Source of the DNA: Ifrita kowaldi
Lineage: Eukaryota > Chordata > Aves > Passeriformes > Cinclosomatidae
Assembly: GCA_013398055.1 (NCBI GenBank)
Contig: VZRS01007674.1
Span: 2,653 to 66,652, forward strand
DNA length: 64,000 nt
Direction: 5' to 3'
Below, in pieces: positions 46,887 to 58,564 of the stretch. The position numbers and the translations under genes are program-made. How positions within the stretch are numbered: position 1 is the stretch's first letter; each line of letters starts with the position of its first letter. The notes under the pieces were generated by a model. It searched no databases. It was not told the DNA's origin and saw nothing but the letters and a program-made list of their open reading frames with translations.

Positions 46887-49800
46887 AAGAGATAGTAAAA
46901 AATTGTCACACTTCTTATTTAAACTAGTATTTGAGGCTTTTATGAGTTGTGTTTGTTGATGACTTATTCAAATATCATTAGGTCTCACTATTTTTGTGCG
47001 GGATTACTTAAAGTTTTTTTCTTCTGCTGTGTGAGTCCCACTGTGTTCATGGAAAGTGGCTTTTCTCATAGTTCCTGCCCACCTACTAGTGGAAACATCA
47101 GTCCCATCTTGGTATTCCTAGTCATGTGCCTCTCCAGCTGTGTCTGATGTGTCCTCACTGCCTTCTTTCTGTGCTCTTGTGGTATTTTTTTGCTGCTTAT
47201 CTCTTACACACATGCAGCTCCAAGCAATAGCTCTCAAACCCTCCAGAAACACCCTGAGACACTCAGCACAGCTCTGCTCCTACTCTAGCCCTGCATGTGG
47301 CCTGTGTTTTGGGTGGCGACTTCTCTAGTTTTGGTTATCTGTCTCATAGAGTATCTTCAGTGCTGTTTTTACACTGCCCCTGAACAGGAGACAGTTGTTG
47401 CACCCATCAGATTGACAGCACTGCTGGTGACCACTTCATCAAAGGGGCTCTGGGGAAGTCCAGCAGAAAGACAAGGCCAGAGCACGGCAAAATTAAGGAA
47501 TATAATCCATGGTGTGTAGGCCATTAACTACCATCACTGTAATCTTGTTTTAAAGCTTTTATGCAGCTTTTTAGACTTGAGTATCACATTGCTTAAATTT
47601 GCACATGGGCATACACAGTGTTCATGTAACCTGCCTTCATACTTACCTCAGACATCTACAGTTTCCTCCAATTTATGTGGCTTTGATACAAGGTCTGAGG
47701 GCTCCCAAGAGGCTAGTGGGTAATCTAGGTTGGCCTAAATTCCACTGCAGTTAATGGCAACCTATCTGTGGGCTTGTCTAAGCACAAGGCTCATACTTTC
47801 AAAGAAAAAGACAGTAAAGAGACAGAACGGAGGTGCAGTAAAAAACATCTGAAGATGTTTGTCATAGCAAAAGTGTTAAGTGATATTTTTAGTTTGCAAA
47901 GGAAGAAAGGGGAAAGCATGCAATATTGTAATTGTTAGGAAAGTTGTTGTGGTTGTACTCTGAGAAAATTTTCTCACTTTTATGGTAATAGCATTTAATT
48001 GCTTTCAAAAAATTGTGTACCTTGCTGATCCGGATGGATCTGGAGACACTGGGATATATTCTTTTTTGGTATAAAGCGGTATAGCTTTGTGCAGGAGCTA
48101 CACACTTAGTGGCAGATAAAAATCTGTCCTTTTGTGACTTTTAAGGGAAAATTTCAACAACTGTATTTTAAAAAGTCATGTTTTCTATATTGTGTCTGAC
48201 CCAGGCTTAATATTACCCTTAAACCAGTATAAAAGTCTCCTAATTGCTACTCTGATAGGACACATTTGACTCATATACTGCACTAGAGAATGCAGTTCTC
48301 ACCATGCTGTGGTGAAGTTATTCTGTACGGTGTGTTTCTGCAACAGCAGGACCGGGCTTGTTGCCCAAACAGCTTTGGAAAATGTGATGTTTCCCCTCTG
48401 TCTTACTCTTATGACTTCTATGTTAGTACTGCAGAGCTGAAAATCTGGTAATTGATGCACGTAGTGTTAGCATCAGATCTGGGAGGTGTTAGAACCATCA
48501 CACTTCGTGGAGCTGTGAACTCCTCAGTATCTGTTTTGCACCTTGCTGCTATCATAAAGAGGAGGAAGAGCGGCTGTTTGCAAAGCTGAGCTCTCTGTGT
48601 CCTGGCCAAACCTTTTATAGAAGAGCCAATTTCCTCCCCAAATGTTTGATCATGGTAGTGTTGCTGATGTTCCAAAGACAGCCTGGCTTTTAAGACTGCT
48701 GTCTTAAAAAAAGACAAACGGCTGCTTTTAGCTGTAAGAAAGGACCAGTCTTTGGAAATTTAATTCTGAGTTCACTTATTCTTGGGAAACTGAGAGGCAG
48801 ATTTTAATTGGCAAAAGGATTCAGGCCTTTAATCATAGTCAGTTATCCCTCATTTTCCCTTCTGAAATCCAGAAAGGTTATTTAGAATGCAAAGGGCTGC
48901 AGTGAAATGGGAAATAAGCTATAGTTGAGAAAATAGTTTCTAACCAGAAAACAACAGTCCAGAAAGTCCTTCTCTGGAGTATTGGGCTCAGTGAAATAAG
49001 ATTTTTTTTCCTGATAATGAGTATGCTTTTTCTCATTTTACATATTTAATTAAATCAGGAGGGAGAATATTAAATACATGATATTTCAGAAATTTATTCT
49101 GTTTTGCTGACAGTCCTGGAGGCTCTTTTGTCTTTCAATAAGTTTGCCTCTGACTAAATGTTTCTGATTACTTGGAGCTGAAGATTAATTGCTGTATTCA
49201 ACTCTACCCAACCATGCAAATGTTTCTGGGAAGCTGACTATAAACTGGGCCATAAGCAACCAGAGTCCCATAGATTATGTCCCAGGGCCAGCTGCTAGGA
49301 TATTAGAATATGTTATGTTTTGTCGAGAGATAACACAATCTCTTTCCTGGATTTGCAAAAAATACCTGGGGAAAAATTGCTGGTGAGAAAGCTCGAGGGA
49401 GACAGGGTCAGAGCCAGAAGAAACTCTGGATTGGAGATACAGTTTTAATTATAGAAACTTCTGCCTGCCTGATGCCTAAGCTCTTTGGATCCCTGGGCAC
49501 GTGGAGCTCTCTTCTGTCATATGTGTTGCTGCCCAGATGTTCCTTGGTCTCAGTGTGGTGGCAGCTGGGTGCCTGGCACATGTGGGCTGCCCTGGCCCTG
49601 CTGGTGGGTGGCCCTGCCTGCACTGTGCCACAGCTCTGCGTGCAGTGCTTTGGTGGCTGCTGCTTTTAGAACACACGGGAGGGAGACCAGGCAATGCCCC
49701 CTTTAGGAGACTGCTTAGTGTTTACAGCATTTATCCCAATTTATCATCTAATCTGATTTTGATGAGGAAAGATATCGGGTCCCACTTCTGATCCTGGGAG

Positions 49801-52393
49801 GATGCTGCTGCAGGATTGCTTGGAAAGGGGGCAGCAACCCTTCTCCCTGCATACCTTAGCCATGAGGGCTGACAGCCTATCTCAGTCTTGCTCTCTTTCC
49901 CTGGCCTAGTGAATGTTTTCTTATGCAAGCCACAATGGTTTAATTGGGAAGGAAAGACATAGAAATCTCTTCTCTCCTTTCAAACAGGCTCCAGGCTGGG
50001 CACACAGGGTAGGAGACAGAGGACTGAAATATCTGACCTTGCATTTCCTGTTTCTATGTGGTCTCCAACCACTTTTTTGTTTTATCTATCAGAGAAGCTA
50101 TAGATGGCTATGCATTAGCAGAAAAGATGAAGTCCAGGGCAATTTTTGGAGCAAAGGGTGTAGTCTGGTATCTTCAGGGTCTGCTTTATTGACACCAAGT
50201 CCAATGGCACATGGAAAATGCCCACCTGCCCTCTGCCCTTGCTTGTTATAAGGTGTGCCAACATCAGCCAGAGCTGCTGGCAGGTGGCAGCTACAAACTG
50301 GGGTGCCAGATGCTGTTTGTTCAAAGGTCCCAGAGGCACAGGGCTTGACAGGGTTCCTGAAGTCCACTTTGAGACCAAAACACAGTTTTTTAATATTAAG
50401 AAAAAAATAAAATTAATCATCCTTTTTCCTCACTGATGGGTGTGCTGCTGGCAGCTTTTTGATTTCACCCAGGTCTGAGGCTGATGTTTCACCCCATGGA
50501 AAGCAAGAGAAGCTCTGCCTCAAGAAGGTGGTGGTGTTTCTGGCTCAGGGCTTCTTGCCAATGATTGCCCTGGATCTCCCACGCCAGGGCTTCCCTTGGC
50601 AAGCCTGCCTTGAGTTGTGAGTGTTGCTTGCTGATCCTGCATTGCTGCTTGGCCCCATGTAATGGGCACACCACACAACCGTTACCTCCTCCTCTGGCAA
50701 ACAGTGGTAAAAATATTGTAAGGGCCAACCGTGGTTTATTTTTTTCCCCTCTTTCCTCTGAAAACTTTCTTTAAGTACCTGTAAGTTGCACAGAAATGAT
50801 ACATCACAGTGCATCTCTGCAGTCTAGCATGTCTCTGAAGTGATGGATTTAGCAAGCCTGACACGGATCCCTTGCTGTGCTTGAGGAAAAGAGTACACTA
50901 AGAAACGTCACGGGGAAGTGGAAGAAGTTGCTGTCCCAGCTGTTTCTTGCTGGTTTTCCACTGAAGATTTCAGATGGGTAACGGTGGAAGTGGGATAGGA
51001 TGAGTGCATACCTCTCAACTGTTTTTGGGTGAGCAGCTGTGATTCAGGCAGACTTTGTCATGGGATTGTGCCAGAGGTTTTCTCAGTGGTGACACAACTG
51101 TGTCAGTCCAGTGGCTTTCCACCACTGAAAGGGGTATGCCTTCTCTTCCCTCCCACCCTGCAGTTGTGGTCTTTCCTCCTTGCAGTGGGATTAGCACCTG
51201 TTGGTTTGGTTAACATGATGAGCAAAAAAAAATATTAGTTTTTAGGGGGCTGAGTTACATTGGATATGTTTGTGGTTTGTGTTTTGGAGGTTTTTTTGTT
51301 TGGGTGGTTTTTTCCCCCCTCTCCAGGTTTAGTGAGCTGAGCTGGCTCTGGTAAGCTGTGCAGCTGTGCAGAGGTGGTAGGATTGGTGAGGAGGAAGGGT
51401 TGTCCCTTTAGTCAACAGTGGCTGTTAGACCAAGCTCAGCTGTGGTGGCAACCACAGCCTAATTAAACAGCAAGGGCTGTGACATGCTCAGCATTTTCCC
51501 CTTCTCTGAATACCACAGAGCTTAGACTGAGCAGCACATTTGCAATGCCAGGAAGAAATCTACCTCTGTGCACAAATTAAAACCTTCTAATTACCTCTTA
51601 TTTTTATATAACATCTTTTATAATATCTTTGCTGTATATTTTTTCCTTGTTTTCCTTATTTTCGTAGCCACAGGGAAGAAGAAAAAACTTTTTGTAAAAG
51701 AAAAAAAAACCCTGTCAGGCAAAAATTTTATGCTTTTTTGACTAATGCAACTAAATAATAGAGTATTTTTGTTTGGTTAGGAAAACAAGACTTTCAAATA
51801 TTAAAAGAAAAGAGCTGGTGAAGATTGCGAGTTCAGATGGCTATTTTTTCCAGTAAATAAATCCATGTCAGTAATTTTAAGCCACTTCAGATCCCACAGG
51901 TCAGAAAAGTGGAAAACCATTCCTTGAATTTTCAGATGTTTGTGGAAATAATTCCCTTTGTCCTACAATGAAAATTAGGGGATCTGCTCAGATATTCTTG
52001 GTGTTTTCACTGAAGGAGATGAGGGGGCTGGACTTGCCTTTGCATACGCAAAGGGCAATAAAACAAGCAGCCAAATGGTTAGAGAGGTCCCCATAAACAT
52101 ATCAAAGTTTAATGCTCAGTTTGCATAGCAGGCCTCCTACGTCAGGAGAAGATGGGTTTAAGCTGGGCTGCCAGACTTGGAAGCAAAGCACAAATGCATA
52201 CTTGGTTTTCCAGCTCTGCTGAGAGGGGGAAGGAAGAGGACCAGAAAACGGGTGGCATTTTAAATGCTGATTTATGTGCGTTTGGTATGTGAATGTATAT
52301 CAGCACACATAGAAAAGGGAAGATGTGCAGTGTTTGGTTTCTTTCTTTTTTCTTTTTTTTTTTTTTCCTTTCTGCAACCCTGTCTCTTCACAG
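46887..52393. other. Unique noncoding DNA, no gene seen
   Basis: No gene is recognised. Clusters of overlapping 60-112-codon frames at 49400-50820 lie in locally GC-richer DNA and are open on both strands, so they are regarded as chance. A T-rich tract with a T14-type run near 52350-52366 precedes the exon candidate at 52394. Confidence 0.5.
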
Positions 52394-52589
52394 AGAACAC
52401 CAGGGCCTCAAACAAGCAACAGCTTCTGCCATTGATGCCTATAATAGGACTGTGCCGGTAATAAATTACAGCAATGAGCTTGTTAGCAGAGTGCAGGCCT
52501 TAAACACTTGCTTAGTTACCGTAGCTATAGCTCCAGATCATCAAAGTGCTCGAGGCAACCCAATGCCTGTGACAGGAGATGGTCCCTAA
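52394..52589 (+). other. Candidate exon or conserved element
   Basis: A long pyrimidine tract (52340-52370 and 'cctgtctcttcacag' ending at 52393) precedes a frame open for 65 codons to a TAA at 52587-52589. The peptide starts REHQGLKQATASAIDAYNRT and then reads VPVINYSNELVSRVQALNT. It looks soluble and helix-prone. A donor-like CCG|GTAATA at 52458 would give a 64-bp internal exon instead. I do not recognise the family. The block from 52425 to 52545 could equally be conserved noncoding DNA. Confidence 0.22.
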
Positions 52590-53140
52590 CCCAGGCTCTG
52601 CCGGGGGAAGGGGCAGGATTTCCATCTCTCTGCCTTACAGGGCTGTTAGAAAAAAGACTCAGCAGCACTCAGCACAGCTCTGCTGCAAAGATAAGTAGTG
52701 ACAGCATTTTAACCTTTTTCTTTTCAATTTTTTTCCTGTATGATTTGGCCTTCTACTAAGGTGCGTACTGAGTAGTTGCATATAGGAAAACCTGCCTCAA
52801 CCTATTCTGCAGGCAGAGAACAGCTTATCTTCAGTCTTCCATGACAAGACTTAGATGAAAGAGAAGATGAGAGCATGTTTCACTCCATACCAATCAAAGT
52901 AATATAATATGTATTTGCTTTTCTCAGTTACAGGCCTGAAATGGGAGGCTCTAGGGGAAACATTTTTTTCTTTATTTTTTTCTTCCTCTGACAATCTTAT
53001 CAATGCTGCCTGCTATTTACGCATGAAGGAAGGGAAAAGAGAGAATGACAGCATGAAGCACTGTGGCCCAGGCTTAGAGCAAAAAAAGCTGAGGAAATTC
53101 AGCAGCAGGTCCAGAGTTGCAGGCTGCTGCACGCAGGCTG
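52590..53140. other. Unique noncoding DNA, no gene seen
   Basis: No gene is recognised. T-rich runs lie near 52717-52735 and 52962-52982. Sequence becomes GC-richer to the right, towards the block at 53.1-53.7 kb. Confidence 0.55.
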
Positions 53141-53163
53141 GGAGGAGGAGGAGGAGGAGGAGG
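53141..53163 (+). repeat. (GGA)n microsatellite
   Basis: Seven or more GGA units in a row. On the minus strand they encode a leucine run in a 113-codon chance frame (53013-53354). GGA arrays can themselves form two-tier G structures. It sits 150 bp upstream of a four-run quadruplex motif in the same GC-rich block. Confidence 0.9.
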
Positions 53164-53169
53164 CAGAGG

Positions 53170-53712
53170 AAGCAGTAACTCATAGCTGCAGCCAAGGGCT
53201 CCTTCGCTGGTGACGTGTTAGCATGTGTACACTTGGTGATCAGGCCTGCTGGCCTCACTTCAGCCACGTCTGGTGCACCTCTGATGTGGGGCAGAGCCAG
53301 AAAAACTGCCCGAGGGGAAAGACCGGGGTCTAGGTGGGGACCCGGTGGGGGCACAGCTGTGGCCTCATCATCCCTGCTGCTTTGCCCAGGTCAGACCATG
53401 GTTTCTCTCAGAGCGGTGCCAGAGGCTGTTCCAGCCCCCTTAGCACGTGGCCTTTGCAGCATGAAGCACGGTGAGGGATTTGCCCACCGTGGGGCTGAGA
53501 GGAGGAGGAAAAAGTTTGCACAGCTCCTGTGGGAGTACGGGAGAACGGGGAGTGCCTATGATATTGAGAGGTTTGGTGTCAGGGAATGGGACAGGCGGTG
53601 CAGGGATGTCCCTGGCAGAGGCCTAGAGCGACTGAGAGATGGAGAGACCTCACGGGGTTATGTGGTGGGAAGGCTGGAAAGGCAGCAGCTTGTACAGCTA
53701 CATTTGGGGTGA
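53170..53712 (+). promoter_or_regulatory. GC-rich, CpG-enriched block with G-quadruplex motif
   Basis: CpG is clearly more frequent here than in flanking DNA (for example around 53275-53345 and 53440-53650). The block holds a regular four-run quadruplex motif at 53314-53351. A plus-strand frame of 165 codons (53215-53712) crosses it, Arg- and Gly-rich in the second half (REWDRRCRDVPGRG-like). With no intron signals or recognised domain it is more likely due to few stops in GC-rich DNA than a gene, though a small unannotated exon is not excluded. A CpG-type promoter or enhancer is a possible role by composition only. Confidence 0.25.
53314..53351 (+). other. Regular G-quadruplex motif, three 7-base loops
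   Basis: G runs lie at 53314-53317, 53325-53328, 53336-53339 and 53347-53351, spaced exactly 11 bases apart, with three 7-base loops of different sequence (AAAGACC, TCTAGGT, ACCCGGT). The motif meets the standard four-run criterion with four-tier runs. The even spacing suggests an old 11-bp tandem array whose loops diverged while the G runs stayed. Confidence 0.8.
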
Positions 53713-54334
53713 CGTATCAAGTGCGTTGCTTTTGAATGGGGAAAACAAATTGCTGAACTTGGCTGTGCTCGGAGAGATGTCTGACCATCTGTGTGCTTAA
53801 TTGCTTTCCTTTTCTCATGTAGGATCTAGTCCAAGCTCCAGTAAAGTCAGAAGAACCTTGTTGACTTAATGGATTGTGTCATTTAGGGCCAGGATAGTTT
53901 TTTCACAAATATTTTACAATTTGGGTAGTGGGTAGGAGGGCAACTGGCCAGCTTGGCTTCCTTTCCTTGAAATTAATTTTGGTCAGTGAAAAATTTCTTC
54001 TTTTCGGAAGTTATCTTTTTTAAAACCAGAAAACTGTACTTTTGTAAAAACAAGCAACTTTTAAAGAAAACTTTTAATGATTGAATGAAGTAAAACAATA
54101 CAGATAATTTTTGTGGGTTTATATTTCTAATTTATTATTTTTTCCTATCTCCCTTTTAAGAAGCTAAAAGGGAAGGAATGAAAGGAGTAATTATAAACTT
54201 TTTCAGTAAGAGGCTTTTGAAACTGTCTTGGAAGTCCCAAAGAAAAAAAAATCAGTTTATACAGTGTCACCAACTCCTGCCCTCTGACTTAAGTAGAGTT
54301 CATAGGAATTCTAAGTAGCCATCCAGGAGGAGGA
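53713..54334. other. Unique noncoding DNA, no gene seen
   Basis: AT-rich sequence with stops in all frames and no recognised element. It separates the GC-rich block from the CR1 element. Confidence 0.6.
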
Positions 54335-55200
54335 AGAATCATAGAATGGTTTGGGTTGGAAAGGTCACCTAGTCCAACCTCCCTGCAACGAACAGGGACT
54401 TCAATTGGATCAGGTTGCTCAAAGCCCTGTCCGGCCTGATTGTGAATGTTTCCAGGAATGGGGCATTTGCCACCTCTCTGGGCAGCCTGTTTCACCACCC
54501 TCACTGTAAAAGAATTCTAGTCTGATTCTACCCTCTTGTAGTTTAAGAGCATTAACCCATTTCCTGTTGCAACAGGCCCTGCTAAAAAGTTCCTATCTTG
54601 TTTTTTTATGCTGCCTTTATGTACTGGAAGGATGCAATAAGGTCCCCCCAGAGCCTTCTCTTGTCCAGGTGGAACAACCCTGACTCTCTCAGCCTGTTCT
54701 CATGAGGAGAGCTGTTCCATACCTCTGATCATCTTTGTGTTCCTTCTCTGGACTAACTCCAACAGACTGATGCCCCTCCTGCGCTGTGAGGACCCCAGAG
54801 CTGGATTCAGTGTTCCAGGTGGGCTCTCAGCAGAGCAGAGGGGCAGAATTCTCTCCCTGGCCCTGCTCTCCACTCTGCTTTGGATGCAGCCCAGGACACG
54901 TTTGGCTTTCTGGGCTGTGAGTGCACATGGCTGGGTCATGTCCAGCCTCTCACCCGCCTGCACCCCCAAATCCATCTCGGTAGGGCTCCTCTTGATCTGT
55001 CCCCCAGGATGGATTCATACAGAGGGCTTGCCCTCATCCAGGTGCAGCACCTTGCTCTTGGCCTTGTTAAATCCAATGACATTTCCATGGGCCCACTTCC
55101 TGAGCTTGTCCTTGTCCTTCTGGATGGCATCCCATCCCTCAGGCGTGTTGACAGCACACAAGGGAGCTCTGTTGGTCAGTTTGTTCAGTTCTCCAATTAA
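54335..55200 (-). mobile_element. CR1 retrotransposon, 3' UTR plus decayed RT C-terminus
   Basis: Longest CR1 in the window, on the minus strand. Its 3' end is at 54335, where the plus strand reads 'aatcatagaatggtttgggt'. Going leftward along the element are the 3' UTR blocks (54335-54700), then the C-terminal end of the ORF2 reverse transcriptase. Minus frame 54700-54975 keeps LGVQAGERLDM, CALTAQKAKRVLGCIQS and ILPLCSAES, followed by VQRRNTKMIRG. Upstream (54936-55157) the same protein continues in other frames, so it has frameshifts and is dead. The 5' end is truncated near 55200. ORF2 normally supplies endonuclease and RT for target-primed insertion; this copy cannot. Confidence 0.93.
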
Positions 55201-57362
55201 TGTGAAATCTGTGGGGCAAAAGCATTGTCAATTTTTTATCATCCATCTCAAATTCAGCAGGTCACTGTCAATAGCGCAGCTCGGAACTGGAAGGTTACTG
55301 AAGTCACAGTTGCAGTATTTCAGAGAGTGGGGCTGATGTGTCAGTGAACACATACAAAGATGTTAAAGAAGGCTACAGGTAGATACCAAGGTCTTATTCA
55401 CTCCTAAAAATCACTAGCCTGTCTTGTATATTCAAGCTTCCGGTTTTCCGTTTAAACCAATATTTATACAGAATGAAAATATTCGCACTATAAAATTTTT
55501 AGTATATAAACCTCAGTATCCTCCTAATTATTCAGTCAGCTGTTTGCATGTGTGCACTGACAGGGACAGTATGAAGGAACAGTGGCTCAAGTGTTTTTTA
55601 GTGTGAACGGTGTTTTTATCTGTGTTAGCAACTGTTCAGTAGGCAGCAAGCCCTTAATAATAAATATTTTTTTAATCCTGATTTTGTTGGTTTTTTTTTT
55701 TCTCATTTCCTTATTTCTACAGCTTGCCCATCAGCTTCACGTCAGTCTTGGTCAGCCTCATCTGAGGGATCAGAGACAGTGAAAACTGTCCAGTTTCTGT
55801 GTGGATTTTTTTTCTAGTGCATGGCTTTGTTTATAGGATTTAAAAAATTTATTTCTATAAAGAGGCCTTCTATGCACAGAATCCGTGACACCTTTAGTGG
55901 ATTTACTGAGAAGCACCAAACAGGTTTTTAACGTGTTGGAAAAATGCAGCCACCTCTGAGGAAAAAGGTGTTATTTTTACAGCTTGGGACAAAGTGTAAG
56001 ACAAAAATATCTGCCTGAACTCATAGCATGGAGCACTGGGAGGTGAATTTCTAGGATGCTGAGTTTCTGAAAATTGAGAGAATGTACAAGGTCTCTGTGT
56101 GTTATCTGAGAGATGGCATCTCCCTGATCCCTTTTCCCTTGTCATAAAATCAGATATAGGTTTGGGAAATAGTCTGCATCAGAAAACAATTTTTTCCCTT
56201 GGTAGTTCCCTCTAAAATACTAATGAGACTGAAAATTATTGATCCTTTTGATGAGGTGTTTTGGAAGGGCTGAACACACAACTGCCCAGCAAAGAACAAT
56301 GAAATTTCAGTATGCAGAAAGCTCTGCTAGTGCTGAGGTAATGAGGGACCCCACAGCTGTGTTACTCCAAGGTTTCTTATAGTAATTTTCCATGAAGCTA
56401 TGGAAAAATATTTATCCTTCCTTCTATAAACATGTCTGTAAGAGATTTAAGGGAAGGCGTGCATGCAGACACATGGAGGAAAAAGTCCCCTTACATAGCC
56501 ATAATTAACAAAATGTCTATGTTTTGATATTCTAGGAGGTTTCAAGAAAGCCTGTGTTTGCTGTCATCCACTCCATTTTGGTGTGCAATTAGACACAATG
56601 TGTATAGCAGAGAGGTCTCAAGCTCTTGCCCCCTCAGTGGCAATCCATGTGTTACAAGGACCATTTTCTGGGATAGTATAGATGAAAGAAACTGTACTTA
56701 TTTCATGTTCTTCAGTAAGTCTGGGAGGTACAACACGAAAATAAATGCTTATGAGGGTGACCCACCTCTGTCTTTATTCCCTCCTTGCTCATGCATATCT
56801 GGATTTCTTGTCTCTCCTCCCAGGCCTGGTTTTCACTCGATTCCCACCTCCATGAAATCAGTGATATTACATTGCAGCTAAGCCCTTTGTAATAGTGAGA
56901 CTGGTGCTTTTATCTGCAGTTAAATCTCCCCAGCCAACATGCACAGTAAGGTAAAAGGGACAGCTGAGCACATGCATACCCTCAAATGGAAAGTTGTGTT
57001 TATGTGGTTGTGGTTATGGTCGGACAGTAACCAACTTTGCATTCCTGGGCATACACAAGAGATGTGTCTGAATTTTCTGAGTCTGCCAGTTCACTCAACA
57101 TTATTTCAACAAAAGGTCTTTGATTAGGTCACAGAATGCAAGATAAGAAAGGACTCCTTTGACCAGGCACTATTTCTCTTGTTGATTCAGAGATATAGGA
57201 CCTAAAACTATGGGCACAGATGACTCTTCTGTGGGAGGAAGAATCTGAACAATCTTTCTCAGTGGGGATGAGCTGGTCATTACTGGATCAAATATTTCTT
57301 CAAGCCTAATCAAGTAGGCAGTGATGTCATTTTTCTCTGCAATGGGCAGCTGTCCCTAAAAA
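55201..57362. other. Unique noncoding DNA, no gene seen
   Basis: No gene is recognised; open frames are at most 107 codons (56558-56881 plus). A good acceptor-like pyrimidine tract ends at 'ttatttctacag' near 55721. The following frames close within 20-32 codons and no donor is evident, so it was not called as an exon. Confidence 0.5.
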
Positions 57363-57414
57363 AAAACCCCAAAACCAAACCAACCAACTACACCAAAAAA
57401 AAAAAAAAAAAAAA
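57363..57414 (+). repeat. C/A-rich tract ending in poly-A before the gap
   Basis: An A-rich tract with CC doublets (AACCAAACCAACCAAC-like) ending in about 20 A at the edge of the N gap. It is complementary in composition to the T/G-rich tract at 58056-58140. Confidence 0.85.
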
Positions 57415-57440
57415 NNNNNNNNNNNNNNNNNNNNNNNNNN
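57415..57440. other. Assembly gap (26 N)
   Basis: Twenty-six consecutive N lie between a poly-A run on the left and AAAAA on the right. The gap is thus inside a homopolymer. Its stated size is short and may be an estimate. Confidence 0.98.
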
Positions 57441-58055
57441 AAAAATCAGCCTCCCCTCCTGCTCTAAAACACCAACCAAAACTGTCCTGTAGAGCCAGTC
57501 AGCCCTATAATATCATTTTTTTAAAGAATCATGCCACTGTGAATTTGGTCCCTGCTCTGTAGTTTAAATGACAACTACCATTTTTGAGACCACCTCACTT
57601 GTCTTCATTTTCCCTAGGTTTTAAATTCCCAGTTCTCTTCTGTTGTATGTTCGAGACAGTGCCAAGGTGTTTCAGTGCCAAACCTGTCATATTTTGACTT
57701 AGAATAGGAATGGTATTTCAACCAATAGATGAATTGGAGTCATGACAGGATTCCTACCAAACACACACAGGCATGAACTAATGCAGCTATTCAGTGCTCG
57801 TGTTATAGGCAATAGTATAGGAATAAGAAAGAAGGTCATATAGAGGGATTTTGAATTACATTTCTGAAGTTTCCTCAATTAAATTTTAAATACTTATTCC
57901 AACGAGGCTTTCCCTACCATTAATTGAATTTTAAGAAGAAATTGTGGTTTCATCAAATCAGACTTTTGGAAAGCCATTCTGACCATGTTTTATTACTCAT
58001 CTGCTGGGTTTTTTTCCTTTTGTGATTTTGGAAAATGCTGGTTTCAGGGCTTGTT
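57441..58055. other. Unique noncoding DNA, no gene seen
   Basis: AT-leaning sequence with no recognised gene or repeat lies between the gap and the T/G tract. Confidence 0.55.
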
Positions 58056-58140
58056 GGTTTTTTTTTTTGTTTGTTTGTTTTTTTGGTTGGTTGGTTGGTT
58101 TTTTGGTTGTTGTTGTTTGTTGGTTTGGTTTGGTTTTTCT
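58056..58140 (+). repeat. T/G-rich low-complexity tract
   Basis: Runs of T with TTTG, TTGG and TTG units over about 85 bases. It is the same class as 37538-37652 and opposite in strand sense to 57363-57414. The chance frames it gives are Phe/Trp/Leu-rich on plus and Lys/Gln/Thr/Pro-rich on minus. Confidence 0.88.
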
Positions 58141-58186
58141 TTCCTTGTTTGCTTTTGGGTTTCTTTTTGACTGAAATATCAAATAT

Positions 58187-58200
58187 AGTAGTAGTAGTAG
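58187..58200 (+). repeat. Short (AGT)n microsatellite
   Basis: About five AGT units. Confidence 0.75.
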
Positions 58201-58402
58201 GACGCCACTAGGGGTGCTTGTCCTGATACCATATTTAATTCCTGCTTGGAACTTTTAGCACTGGTATTATTAATAGGGTTATCATGGGCTGCAAGCACAT
58301 CCTGCTGTGAATTGCTGTATCATGCAGGTCAAAGGGAATTGGCTGTTTGTGTAAGACAAGAATTATGCCTTCAATGTTCTAAAGACATTGGCCTGGTAAG
58401 GA

Positions 58403-58442
58403 AGCTCAGGTGATGGAGTGCAATCGCACTCCAGGCTAAGCT
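58403..58442 (+). other. Short two-part hairpin
   Basis: A perfect 7-bp stem GGAGTGC/GCACTCC (58415-58421 with 58426-58432) closes a 4-base AATC loop. Below an unequal internal loop, AGCTCAG (58403-58409) and CTAAGCT (58436-58442) pair at six of seven positions. The total is about 40 nt, too short for a typical pre-microRNA. It may be chance. Confidence 0.3.
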
Positions 58443-58564
58443 GTTCTACTGATACTTTTTTTTTCCAGTCCAGACCTTGCTGCCCTTTTTGATCTGAACA
58501 TTATTTTAGTTTCAGCTTTCAGATGGTCATTTTTTGACAAATTAGAGATCTATCTCTATGACCT

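Noticed and set aside
46373..46909. 178-codon minus-strand frame
   Set aside because: No domain, and several plus-strand frames overlap it. It begins just past a G-rich purine patch; chance is the simplest reading.
55690..55790. Acceptor-like 'ttatttctacag' with a short open segment
   Set aside because: Frames close within 20-32 codons and no donor is apparent; weaker than the listed candidates.
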